This document shows, piece by piece, positions 23,555 through 33,740 of a stretch of 48,567 nucleotides of DNA. This DNA comes from Phoronis australis (taxonomy: Eukaryota; Phoronida; Phoronidae). Made by a program: the position numbers and the translations under genes. The DNA is taken from NCBI GenBank assembly GCA_002633005.1, contig NMRA01000061.1, positions 126,001-174,567 of the forward strand, in the 5' to 3' direction. How positions within the stretch are numbered: the stretch's first letter is position 1; each line of letters opens with the position of its first letter. The notes under the pieces were generated by a model. That model was not told where the DNA came from. It worked only from the letters and a program-made list of their open reading frames with translations, and did not search any database.

Positions 23555-23915
23555 ATGACCTGCTGTTTTTCTTGAATTATGACTTGATCCTGGTATAAGT
23601 TGTTGTAAATTAATTGTTGTCTTGCTTGTTGCACGACCTGTTGTTGAAGTTTGACATAACCATTGTGTAAGTTCTTTTTTAAATGTGTCTTGCTCTTTGC
23701 ACGACTTCACTTGCTGAATTGTGTGTTGCTTGTAGCACGACCATTTGGTAATTTGGGTCTTGCTTTTTGCACCACTTGGTGAATTGTCTTGCTTGTTGCA
23801 CGACCTGCTGTTGAATTTTGACTTAACCCTTGTATAATTTGTTTTTGAATTGTGTCTTGCTCTTTGCACAACTTTTTGAATTAAGTCTTCCTTGTTGCAC
23901 GACCTGTAGGTGATT
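23555..23915. repeat. Degenerate higher-order repeat built on a GCACGACCTG motif
   Basis: At least seven irregularly spaced copies of a motif like TTGCTTGTTGCACGACCTG. They are separated by 30-75 bp of related AT-rich spacer (TTGAATTTTGACTTAACCC and variants). The 110-residue minus-strand open frame at 23,537-23,869, rich in S, T, K and Q, is a translation of this repeat, not a recognisable protein. Spacers are not unique and unit length varies, so it is not a CRISPR-like array. Confidence 0.65.
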
Positions 23916-24143
23916 TTATGTCATGTAAAATTTTCAGATTTCTGGTCTTCAGTTGAATGATAATTACTTACTCTCTTGTAGTCTTTCATGAATTTTGTCG
24001 AAATTGTTACCTTTCCTCCAGATTTTCAATTCATAAGCTGATCCAATATCCTAACCCTTCAATTTGTTTTTTCAGGATGCAATTGATCACATTTTTGTTT
24101 AAGTTTCATTTATATCAGTAATTATGTCTTTACCAGTAAGCTT

Positions 24144-24353
24144 ATGTTGTCTGAAGAGTCCCCTGTTAGCTCTAAACCGAAGTCTATACCTTTTCGTCAC
24201 CGGCATGGTGTTGTAAACCCTTCCATTCCTTTCGCTTCCTCTTCTTATGTTACAACTAATTACATGTCTAATTCGTTTTCCGAATTGAGTCTGTTTACCC
24301 CCTTCTTCTCGTTCTGTTCATTCTTCGTTGTTGCCGTAGTCTGCCTCACATGA
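24144..24353 (+). pseudogene. Serine-rich hypothetical ORF, block A copy
   Basis: The start reads MLSEESPVSSKPKSIPFRHR and is nearly identical to the ORF in block B at 27,573-27,875. Here a short insertion after SNSFS shifts the frame, so the ending differs. No domain is recognised. It may be an internal exon-like fragment of a mobile element rather than a gene. Confidence 0.25.
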
Positions 24354-24624
24354 CTTTGGAGGAAGAAACTCTTACTCCGGTGTAGAATTTCTCAATTCAA
24401 CGTACATTTTTTATTTAAGTAGTGAGTGCGAAGGAAGTGACCTTACAATTAAACCACATCTATAATTGTAATTTGAGTGGATGTGGCAATCTCAATGACT
24501 GAATTGCAAGACACCATGAAATGAAAGACTTCCAGTGAACTTTTTTGTACATTTATTGCCCAGACAAAAGCACAAAAGCCAGTCTGAGGTTGGGGCCTCA
24601 GTTCCTGGATTAACAAAAGTATAT

Positions 24625-25195
24625 TAAATTTAACTAGTTAAATGCATTTATCGTCATTATTTTGACATTTGTCTCTTTATTTTGATACCAGTCCTTAGGG
24701 TTTATTTTGCATTACTCATCTCTATTTATAGCCTCAAGGGCCTACTTTTGTATTCATACATTTCTCTACGCGACACCTGATTGGTCGTCCATATTTCCTT
24801 TGTTCAGTTCAACGTGGTCTCTCTCATTCAGCCACCTACTTCGTCGTCTACAAGACCTACGTTCGTTCTCTGCATTTTTTCCCCACCCCCCATCCGGGTG
24901 TCGGTTCCACTTTCTCTTTTCTCATATACATTTCCTGTTAGGTTTTTTCAAGTTTTGTGTTCATGTTCTGTACTTTTCCTTTAAGCCCTTAAGGCAGTTC
25001 TTTTATTTTGTTCCCTCTTTCAAGGCTATTCATTGTACACGCCGGTGGGCGTTTTGTCCATGGCCATCTTGCAGAGTCTTAGTTAGTTTTATCTATTTAC
25101 GTCATAATAAATGACAATATTCTCAATCCTCCTCTTGTTTTACTTTGCAACATAGCTCGTGGCGTACCCCGGGCAAAATAGATTTTGATAAATAG
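24625..25195 (+). mobile_element. Extra segment in block A, possible SGNH-element fragment
   Basis: Present in block A and absent at the matching point of block B, where the sequence runs directly from AACAAAAGTATAT into ATTAACTAATAAAT. It ends near an AATAAA at 25,106-25,111. At 25,036-25,055 it contains ACACGCCGGTGGGCGTTTT. This matches, with one change, the reverse complement of 27,027-27,050 in the SGNH fragment. The two may therefore be pieces of one element family in opposite orientation. The open frame at 24,707-25,114 has no recognisable domain. Confidence 0.4.
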
Positions 25196-27013
25196 TATTA
25201 ACTAATAAATATATAAGGCAATAAAATGCAACTGAAAAGGGGAAAGGGGAGCGGGGGAAGGACTTTCACGCGCCATTCATACACACACTCCCACCGTGCT
25301 GATAAGATGTCTGATGAAATTACGTGCTACATGTATATAAATACATACAAACATAAATACATATAAAAATAATATCAGTACAAGTTTGACCATTTCTAGA
25401 ATACTAATTAAAAGCATGCGTGCAGACCTCTCCATTTATCCATATTTGCGTCCGAGGTATCTGTTAAAATTGTGTTTATCAAAGTTTGTAATTTCAACTT
25501 GAAATCGTTAAAAAAGACAGGCCTTTGATGTCTGATAAATGAAGTAAAGTGCAAGTGTATTAATGGTATTGCAAATTAATTTGTGACTTGGGTTAGAGTT
25601 TTGAACAAAATCTAATATGTCCCAAATCGTAAACATGTATTGAGTATTTCGGGCTTTATTTAAGAGTGATTGCACTGATTCCCAGAAAGTCCTGACACAT
25701 GTGCAATAATAAAACATATGAGGTAAAGCCTGTAACTAATCACAATAGGGGCACTAATCAGTTTGGACCACCCCTACGTTGTATAAAGTGATATCTGTAA
25801 ACATTGTTCTATGGGTAAAGAGGTACCTGAAGTTTTTCAATTCTGGATTCATGGGGAGGGTAAAGGGTAAAAAATAAATTCCTCTAATTTCTCTTTCATT
25901 ATAATAATTACTTAAACGCACATAATTGTCGGGTTTTTGTGCAAAAGTATGCATAGTACAATTTTAAACCAATCTTTACTACAACTGCTATAATTAATTA
26001 AATGAAAGTTGTTACAACCAATAGATCTTGCTTCTAGTTCACCAAGATGCTTCCTCAATGCACTAACAACAACATTGTATTGGAATATACAAAAATTCTT
26101 GAGATGTTATTTATTTTTGATTTAGTCCCAACTAAGAATTTTGTTTTCATTATCTACAAAATCTTCGCAAAATAACAGTCCAGCGTCAAACATTTCCCGA
26201 CAAAATACTGATTTATTACTAAGTAAAATGTTTTGATTATTCCACAACACTTGTTTGTTTAGTGTTAATAGGAATATTCGTAAGAACTTCTATATTCAAA
26301 GGCTTAAAGCTTTTCAGCACTTCAGTATAAAAGAAATTGTTAATTGACATTTTCAAATTTCTTGAACGGAAATTTGAGAAGAAAATACATGTACATATGC
26401 ACAACTGTAATCGTACGGCAATTGTAATGCAAACCATGTTGCAAAAGTTTTTTTTCATGACCATTTCATTGTAAAAATGATGTCTAATTGGAACCGACAA
26501 GCCAATTTTTCATTTTGTGGTGGTTATTTTTGATAAGAACATTGATGTGGTACATACAGCTTCTTCCAGTTTGTGAAGAAGAGATTTTCAGTGTTGTCAG
26601 CAATATTGCGAAATCTTTTTTTCGCAGTGAGACTACATCACCTTAAATGTGTCCCTGACTTTATGGGATTTGTGTGGTTAAGACTCCGTCCTGTAGCAAT
26701 TGGAGTGTTGAAAAGATCTAGAAGGCAATTTTTTAGTATTAGATTCATAACATTTGCACTTTGGACTGTACAATTATCTTTGTATTGTATTATGAAAACA
26801 TATTTTGTAGTATACAAGTCCCTGGTTGGTGTTTTATATTTTTTCACAAGGAATATTTCAAACTTAGATGAGTTGTCTGTGAGGTAGGCAACTTTCAAAT
26901 AAGATAAGGAATAAAGTTGTCAAACATTGTTTTATTTTTTAGATATATGATCTTCCAATAAGTAACTACTTTTAAAAAACTATTGCAGGATTTGATTCTT
27001 ACTCTTCATTTAN

Positions 27014-27407
27014 GAAGGCGAGAACGAAAACGCCTACCGGCGTGTAATCGGTGAAACGCCTGTCCGACGAGGACCCGACGGACGTCGTAGGCAATTAACA
27101 AGAAACGGGCGAAAGAAACGAGGTGGGAGGCCAAGGCGTGGGGTGAGATGGTGGTGGAGTGGAGGTCATTCCCTCCGATCTGGAGAAAAACGAGGTCAGG
27201 AGAGGAACGGGGAAGGGAACGGGTGGCCGGTTGGATGGACTTAGGGCCGGGGAGAAGGGTCCCGCCCGATATGCCCAGGGACGAAATAGTGACCTGGGAA
27301 GGGCGGAAGCCGTAGTTATTAAGGTAGCGGGCCTGGGGAGCGTCGGACACGAAGTTGTGAAGCCAACGAACGTAGGAACTGCCAAGGATGAGAACATGGG
27401 GCGACAT
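27014..27407 (-). pseudogene. SGNH/GDSL-hydrolase-like domain, 3' truncated
   Basis: Minus-strand frame beginning MSPHVLILGSSYVRWLHNFV. The GSS near residue 9 fits the catalytic-serine block I of SGNH hydrolases. QIGGNDLHSTT near residue 77 fits block III (GxND). A G-x-SGG stretch between them is compatible with block II. The block V Asp/His region is lost because the frame runs into the undetermined base at 27,013 after about 130 residues. Known from the family: such domains occur in ORFs of tyrosine-recombinase retrotransposons (Ngaro/DIRS-like) and of some LINEs, with unknown or esterase roles. Inference: this is a mobile-element fragment, since it lacks introns and sits between repeats. 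A host esterase exon is less likely. Confidence 0.6.
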
Positions 27408-27552
27408 AGGTATAACGTGAATAAAAAGGTTGGTTAAAATCAGAAAAACGGGACTTACCTCGAAAAGGACGAAGGAAAGCAGGAAGGAGAAGTGACAGAG
27501 CGTCGCACCCGAACGGAGTAAGGGTCAAAGGTCGAAAGGAAACGAAGTGATC
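27014..27552 (-). mobile_element. GC-rich retroelement fragment at the A/B junction
   Basis: A segment of about 540 bp, clearly GC-richer than both neighbours, lying exactly between the two duplicated blocks. It carries the SGNH-like reading frame on the minus strand. On the same strand, upstream of that frame, is a splice-donor-like CGAGGTAAGT (about 27,450-27,460). No long terminal repeats are seen. The undetermined base at 27,013 means the left junction may be an assembly join. Confidence 0.55.
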
Positions 27553-29845
27553 ATGTCTTTACCAGTAAGCTTATGTTGTCTGAAGAGTCCTTTGTTAGCT
27601 CTAAACCGAAGTCTATACCTTTTCGTCACCGGCATGGTGTTGTAAACCTTTCCATTCCTTTCGCTTCTTCTTCTTATGTTACAACTAATTACATATCTAA
27701 TTCGTTTTCCCCTTCTTCTCGTTCTGTTTATTCTTCGTTGTTGCCGTCGTCTGCCTCAAATGACTTTGGAGGAAGAAACTCTTACTCCGGTGTAGGATTT
27801 CTCAATCCAACGTACATTTTTTATTTAAGCAGTGAGTACGAAGGAAGTGACCTTACAATTAAACCACATCTATAATTGTAATTTGAGTGGAGGTGGCAAT
27901 CTCAATGACAGAATTGCAAGACACCACGAAAGTAAAGATTTCCAGTGAACTTTTTTGTACATTTATTGCCCAGACAAAAGCACAAAAGCCAGTCTGAGGT
28001 TGGGGGCCTCAGTTCCTGGTTTAACAAAAGTATATAACATTAACTAATAAATATATAAGGCAATAAAATGCAACTGAAAAGGGAAAAGGGGAGCGGGGGA
28101 AGGAATTTCACGCGCCATTCGTACACACACTCCCACCGTGCTGATAAGATGTCTGATGAAATTACGTGCTATATAAATACATACAAACATAAATACATAT
28201 AAAAATAATAATAACAGTACAAGTTTGACCATTTCTAGAATACTAAATAAAAGCATGCGTGCAGACCTCTCCATTTATCCATATTTGTGTCCGAGGTATC
28301 TGTTAAAATTGTGTTTATAAAAGTTTGTAATTTCAACTTGAAATCGTTAAAAAAGACAGGCTTTTATACCTATGATGTCTGATAAATGAAGGAAAGTGCA
28401 AGTGTATTAATGGTATTGCAAATTAATTTGTGATTTGGGTTAGAGTTTTGAACAAAATCTAATATGTCCCAAATCGTAAACATGTATTGAGTATTTAGAG
28501 CTTTATGTAAGAGTGTTTGCACTGATTCCCAGAAAGTCCTGACACGTGCAATAATAAAACATGAAGTAAAGTCAGTAACTCATCACAATAGGGGCACTTA
28601 TCAGTTTGGACCACCCCTGTTTTGTATAAACTGATATTTGTAAACAATTTTCTATGGGTAAAGAGGTACCTGAAGTTTTTCAATTCTGGATTTATGGGGA
28701 GGCTAAAGGGTAAAAAATAAGTTTCTCTAATTTCTCTTTCATTATAATAATTACTTAAACGCACATAATTGTCGGGTTTTTGTGCAAAAGTATGCTTAGT
28801 ACAATTTTTAAACCAATCTTTACTACAACTGCTATATTTAATTAAATGAAACTTATTATAACCAATAGATATTGCTTCTAGTTCACCAAGATGCTCCCTC
28901 AATGCACTAACAACAACATTATATTGCAATATACAAAAAATCTTGAGATGTTATTTATTTTTGATAAAGTCCCATCTAAGAATTTTATTTTAATCATCTA
29001 GAAAATCTTCGCAAAATAACAATCCAGGGTCAAATATTTCCCGACAAAATACTGATTTATTGCTAAGTAAAATATTTTGGTTATTCCACAACACTTGTTT
29101 GTTAATAGGAATATTCTTAAAAACTTCTATATTCAAAGGCTCTAAGCTTTTCAGCACTTCAGTATAAAAGAAATTGTTAATTGACATTTTCAAATTTCCT
29201 GAACGGAAATTTGAGAAGAAAATACATGTACATACGCACAACTGTAATCGTACGGCAATTGTAATGCAAACCATGTTGCAAAATTATTTTTTTTCATGAC
29301 CATTTCATTGTAAAAATGCTGTATAATTGGAACCGACAAGCCAATTTTTCATTTTGTGGTGGTTAGTTTTGATAAGAACATTGATGTGGTACATACAGCT
29401 ACCTCAAGTTTGTGAAGAAGAAATTTCCAGTGTTGTCAGCGACTTTGCGAAATCACTTTTTAGCAGTGAGACTACATCACCTTAAATGTAACTCCCTGAC
29501 TTTATGGGTTTTGTGTGGTTCACTCCGTTCTGTAGCAATTTGAGTGTTGAAAAGATCTAGAAGGCAATTTTTTAGTATTAGAGTCATAACATTTGCACTT
29601 TGGACTGTACAGTTATCTTTTTATTGTATTATGAAAACATATTTTGTAGTATACAAGTCCCTGGTTGGTGTTTTATATACAAGGAATATTTTCAACTTAG
29701 ATGAGTTGTCTGTGAGGTAGGCAACTTTCAAATAAGATAAGGAATAAAATTGTCAAACATTGTTTTATTTTTTAGATATAAGATTTTCCAATAAGTAATT
29801 ACTTTTAAAAAACCATTGCAGAATTTGATTCTTACTCTTCATTTA
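27553..29845 (-). mobile_element. Duplicated block B: decayed LINE 3' end plus flank
   Basis: Second copy of block A, without the 570-bp extra segment. Minus-strand ORF2 remnants are longer here. At 28,990-29,274 there is a frame with VLWNNQNILLSNKSVFCREI, the block that precedes the C-terminal zinc region. At 28,495-28,929 there is a frame with the NYYNEREIRETYFLPF stretch and CPYCDELLTLLH, the first half of the C-x2-C...H...C zinc-binding motif (zf-RVT). Its last Cys is lost. Stops and frameshifts separate the pieces. LINE transcription would run from high to low coordinates, with the 3' UTR near 28,030-28,400. Confidence 0.75.
27573..27875 (+). CDS. Serine-rich 100-residue hypothetical ORF, block B copy
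   Basis: Begins MLSEESFVSSKPKSIPFRHR and ends SDLTIKPHL. It is rich in Ser, Tyr and Phe, with no signal peptide, membrane segment or known motif. It is intact here and frameshifted in block A, which argues against selection on both copies. It runs opposite to the LINE remnant that follows. It could be a fragment of a mobile-element ORF, or chance. Confidence 0.25.
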   Translation: MLSEESFVSSKPKSIPFRHRHGVVNLSIPFASSSYVTTNYISNSFSPSSRSVYSSLLPSSASNDFGGRNSYSGVGFLNPTYIFYLSSEYEGSDLTIKPHL

Positions 29846-31300
29846 AAGGAGAATAAATCCATAAGCCTGCATTGTTTAGATATTTTCATCAAACTACATA
29901 TTACGGGGTTGGGGATTGGACTCTTAATACAACGGAGTCTGATCCCGTAACATGAGTAATACAACAAAATACATGGGATATAAAAATTGGTGTTTATGTT
30001 CCACGGAAAGGATTCATGTGCACGGTAATAGTTACTGAGGTGCGTGGTCATTGTTTGTGGATACTTTGGGATTCCTCTTCTGTGGTCATCCACGGGAAAC
30101 CTGGTCGCATAGAGAACAATAGATTAGCATCTTCGTTGTGCCCGTTGTTATAATAAAGATAATGACGAGCACTTCTCGGCAACGGTCTGATGTACGCAAG
30201 GTTCTATATCCATGCAAATTGTTATATCCAACAATGTCACAACAAAGGAAAACAATGATAGGACCGATGGGCGATATACAGGCGACGAGTTGCCACGGAC
30301 AGTGGTGGAGTTTGTGTTGTCATTCGAATGTTTGTAGAGAACTGCAAACCCGGTATTTCGTCAGGAAAATTTCTGCGGTCTTTTGTTTTAAGTCGTGGGA
30401 AAAATTGTGGTCAGGCCACCAAACTTATCATTCATTTGATATTACAATGCATTGCATGAACATTTGATCAACAGAAAATCTGACTTGAATTGATATGAAG
30501 AAATACCCATGAGGAAATTGCAAGGCATAACAACTGTAAATCAAAATAACCTACATTTGTCGAGTTCGTGTCTAACCCTGTTCACTGTGGAGGACATAAT
30601 TGGCTTTTTACAAAATGGAGCCATGTATGATATCTACGAGCACTATAGCCCTAGGTGTTAAGTACTAAAACATTCAAAACATTCAGGAGGAACAAACTCG
30701 TTGCAAACTATCGAAAAACATGAAGGACAATCTGATTTTACGTGCTCACGCATCGATCTCAGATATTTGAAAATTTCTTAATTTTAGTACGTTTGAGGTG
30801 CCAAAATGTATAACTAATAAACTGGCTGACAAAGTTTTTATTTTATGCAATGAAAGTAAATTGTTTTGTCAACATTTTGGCTAAGTTTCATTATCATAGC
30901 AGTGGGGGCAGATTTGGTACAGCAGTGTACTGAACATAACCTCAAAATGGCATAACGGGGGCAGTGCAGTAAAATTACTAAATGAGGGTGGTAAATCGGA
31001 ATCTTTTTTTCAAGACATCTGTGTAACAATCTATAGGCACCACTAAACAATGCCAAGTGAATAATAGTTCAATAGCTTTCATTCAAGTTAAAATAAAAAC
31101 AGTTAAAACTGGAAGTTTTTATACCGTGAAAACATGGCTGCGAAGCCGTAAAACGTGTTTGAGCCTATAACTTTGGTAAAACGTAATCTTTTGAGGAAGT
31201 ATTTTACCACTGTTTATAGATCCCATAGGACTACCTATGTGCCAAATTTGGTGAAAATCGGCTGACCCCCATCTTGCCGCTGGATGGTGGTCTCGTGGAC
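29846..31300. other. Intergenic, no gene recognised
   Basis: About 1.45 kb between block B and the 2A LINE fragment. A 109-codon + frame (30,138-30,467) and a minus frame opposite it have no recognisable features. Near 31,237-31,262 is CCAAATTTGGTGAAAATCGG, a short stretch loosely like dispersed family R1. Confidence 0.35.
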
Positions 31301-31309
31301 TAGTACTTA

Positions 31310-32166
31310 CATGTAAGTTCCGCTAACTGATCGGCTGGGGCTTTGAAGTAGTTTTCTTTCAGTTGGTGATTGAGAAAGTGATCGATAAAACAACCCATAG
31401 TAAATTTTTCTGTGACCGAAATAACTTTCGATCCAGCAGTTGCTTAACTGAGGACAAGTTAAGCTAGGACATAAATTAAATATGAGTGTGTTTTTAGTGA
31501 ATAAGATGATGCCACGGCCACTGTTACTGTGATAGGCTACACTGTAACCAGGGCCCGGTCTCTAATCTTTGTACTCGAAACGAACTCGAAACTATTTTTG
31601 GCAATTTCTCTGCTCCTTTTGTGCGAACTTAAGATAATTGGTTATCAGACTGTGCTCGAATACATTATAGTTTATGCATAGGAGTTTCTAGTTCAAGTTT
31701 GCCCTTGAAGACCCTTATATTCGTGCTACAAACTCGAGTAAAAACTCGAAATTTCGAGTTCAAACTCGAACTTATTGCTTTAATATTGGGTTTACAAACT
31801 GTGAACTAAGGGCAATAAATTATCTACGTAAGTTATTGCGTACTCGAGCATAGAATAATAGACACTTATCTTGAGTTCGCCCAAAAGTAGAGTAGAAAAT
31901 GCCAAACCTAATTTCGAGTTCCATTTCGAGTAAAAAGATTGGAGACCGGGCCCAGGAATGATTAGTTCATTATCAAGGTCGTCTTTGGTAACATTACAAG
32001 TTTCACAAAGAGCGACAATCATATAATCGTAAGACAGAACGAAGTTTTTTAGAAGTTGGAATCTGGAGAAATTGTTGGATTTAATGCTATTAATATTTGA
32101 AAATAAGATTTTAAAGGTAGTATCGTCTTGAGGCCCAGGATTTTCTTCAACATCGCCACTGAGCTA
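31310..32166 (-). mobile_element. LINE 5' fragment with 2A peptide and endonuclease start
   Basis: Minus strand. At 32,131-32,157 the frame encodes GDVEENPGP, a complete match to the 2A ribosome-skipping consensus D-V/I-E-x-N-P-G-P. It is followed without interruption by QDDTTFKILFSNINSIKSNN and VALCETCNVTKDDL. These fit the N-terminus of AP-type endonucleases of non-LTR retrotransposons (L-N/S-x-x-S...D...I-x-L-x-E-T). The frame is cut by a MITE (31,553-31,951) and resumes as GYSVAYHSNSGRGIILFTK and then IYYGLFYRS, both endonuclease-like. It reaches a stop near 31,306. Known: 2A motifs at the N-terminus of LINE ORFs are described in sea urchins and other invertebrates. The rest of the endonuclease and the RT are missing. 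Confidence 0.8.
31553..31951. mobile_element. 399-bp MITE with long inverted repeats and CCAGG target duplication
   Basis: The left end GCCCGGTCTCTAATCTTTGT and the inverted right end GCCCGGTCTCCAATCTTTTT continue as inverted repeats through ACTCGAAA...AACTCGAA, about 40 bp in all. The 5-bp direct repeat CCAGG flanks it at 31,548-31,552 and 31,952-31,956. The interior is rich in ACTCGAA motifs and has a palindrome near 31,740-31,775. It has no coding capacity. Removing it restores the LINE endonuclease frame exactly, which confirms both ends. The superfamily is not assigned. Confidence 0.85.
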
Positions 32167-32580
32167 AAAGGAGGCACATGCCAATGACGATTCCGTAATC
32201 CATACAGGTGTTATGTAAACAATACAGTAGTAAGACACATCAGTAAGCTGAGCCCGCATAGCGTGATACCTCGTTAGATGCCCGTGAGAAGAACTGAACT
32301 GTGACCATGCAGGGGGAAACATTGTAAGACCAGAGAAAGTCACTCTACTCGAGGCACTCAAAGGATAGCCGGATTTAAAAATTAATACACCAATGCTTAA
32401 TGACAATTCAAGGGTTGTTAAATGAATAAGGTAGACTGGACAATTAAGGGAGTCATTTTTAAACAACATAATTACATCATAGGCTCGCTTACAGGTAAAT
32501 AAATAGCAACTTAGTTGAAAAGCGCAACATATAAATTCAATCTTGGGGAAACCAGTTAGCTCTGTTGCAAGTGAATACAA
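32164..32580 (-). pseudogene. Open frame upstream of, and in frame with, the 2A motif
   Basis: A 138-codon minus-strand frame ends at TAG 32,164-32,166, two codons before the 2A block in the same frame. In an overlapping frame MCLLLAQWR begins at 32,179-32,177; this looks like the short hydrophobic leader that usually precedes N-terminal LINE 2A motifs. A one-base shift would join it to LSGDVEENPGP. I cannot tell whether the longer frame is element or flank. Confidence 0.35.
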
Positions 32581-32599
32581 AACACATATGTATTTGAAG

Positions 32600-33740
32600 A
32601 CGTAATAAGGAGTCAGGTGATAATGATTGACCTAAAGATATGTACAGAGGAAATATGACCAATTAGTAACGGACAAAAGAAGGTGAAAAATAAGAGTTTC
32701 AACACTCAAATGCGCTGAAGAAAACAAAAAATGAAGTATTGAAGATCTTTCACTATGGATAACTTAGCTGTAACACATTTTAGAATATTGATTTTAGGCT
32801 ATAAGTGCTTACCATTATCGATCACCCAGTAATGACTGATCAGCTCATGTGTTCGGTGTTGTCTTCTGAATTGAAGTTAACTTTCTCACGGATAGGAAAA
32901 AAGTTTTCACAGGGATTATTTGAACTTGAAACTCATTATAAACTGAATTATGGTGACAGAAAGTGCTCAAGGTGATTTTTTCACGGACAAGATAAAACAG
33001 TGATAACTCAATTAATGTTATGGGGAACCATTCTGAAACCCACAACAAAAATCACATGTAGTTGTAGAATCTGCACCTGACTGACAGAGTGACTAGTGTC
33101 TAGAAATTAAAATCAATACCATATTATGTGAAAGGTGTCAATAACACGACCGAACAGAAATGCCGCACAAAATTAAAATGACGTGTAAGTTTATCCTGAC
33201 CAACTATTTGGTATGAAGTTTCCTCAAAATCAACGTTCTGCGAAACACAACAGTCGAAAAAAATAGTAATTATATAAGTGACAGCCACTAAGGCCGGAGC
33301 TCAAATATGAGAATCATTGTCTTGTGTGAATATTATACAATGTACGATTCCGTCACACATTCAAATTAAAATGTGGGAAACATGTTTTTTCGACAACCAA
33401 AAACAACACATTAGTACAGTCTGTAGGCAGTTGCAAAGATACTATATTACATTTTTGGTAAGGGTGCAACCAGGAAACTATAAGAGGCAATAGGCAACAA
33501 AACTCATGCTCCAAGCATGAATGATTTGAATATATATTAAGAATTTGATGCATTACCATTGCCTGTGGTCAGTATAAGGTGTTGTGATCGCTGCGGACCT
33601 GGATAGAGTGCACCACCACTAATAGAGACGTAGCGTGATCTCAAAGGTATTACGTAAGGGAGAAAACTGAATAAGTATCAGCGGACAGNCGCCAGTGTCT
33701 ATAGGACGAGAGAGAGCGAATTAAGTTTAAACTTCGCAGA
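32600..33740. other. Intergenic, no gene recognised
   Basis: About 1.1 kb of AT-rich sequence with one undetermined base at 33,689. The GC-richer part at 33,570-33,730 may flank the LINE 3' end. No feature is supported. Confidence 0.35.

Larger units (their letters stand above)
24124..27012 (-). mobile_element. Duplicated block A: decayed LINE 3' end plus flank
   Basis: Near-identical to block B (27,553-29,845), apart from an extra segment of about 570 bp at 24,625-25,195. On the minus strand it holds the C-terminal part of a LINE ORF2 in broken frames. Pieces lie at 26,237-26,500, 25,754-25,954 (AQKPDNYVRLSNYY, then LPMNPELKNFRYLFTHR) and 25,508-25,717. The same region of the LINE at 47,917-48,567 reads KPDNYAFLLNYYTDAEI and INPHLSMFKYFFIHKR, so they are one family. 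The 3' UTR also matches (GGAAGGACTTTCA on the + strand). The 5' part, the RT core and the endonuclease are absent. An undetermined base at 27,013 marks its right edge. Confidence 0.75.

Noticed and set aside
23537-23920. CRISPR-like array
   Set aside because: Spacers are related to each other and irregular in length, and the genome is eukaryotic.
27159-27528. Other frames over the SGNH fragment
   Set aside because: Shadows of the minus-strand SGNH frame, open only because the segment is GC-rich.
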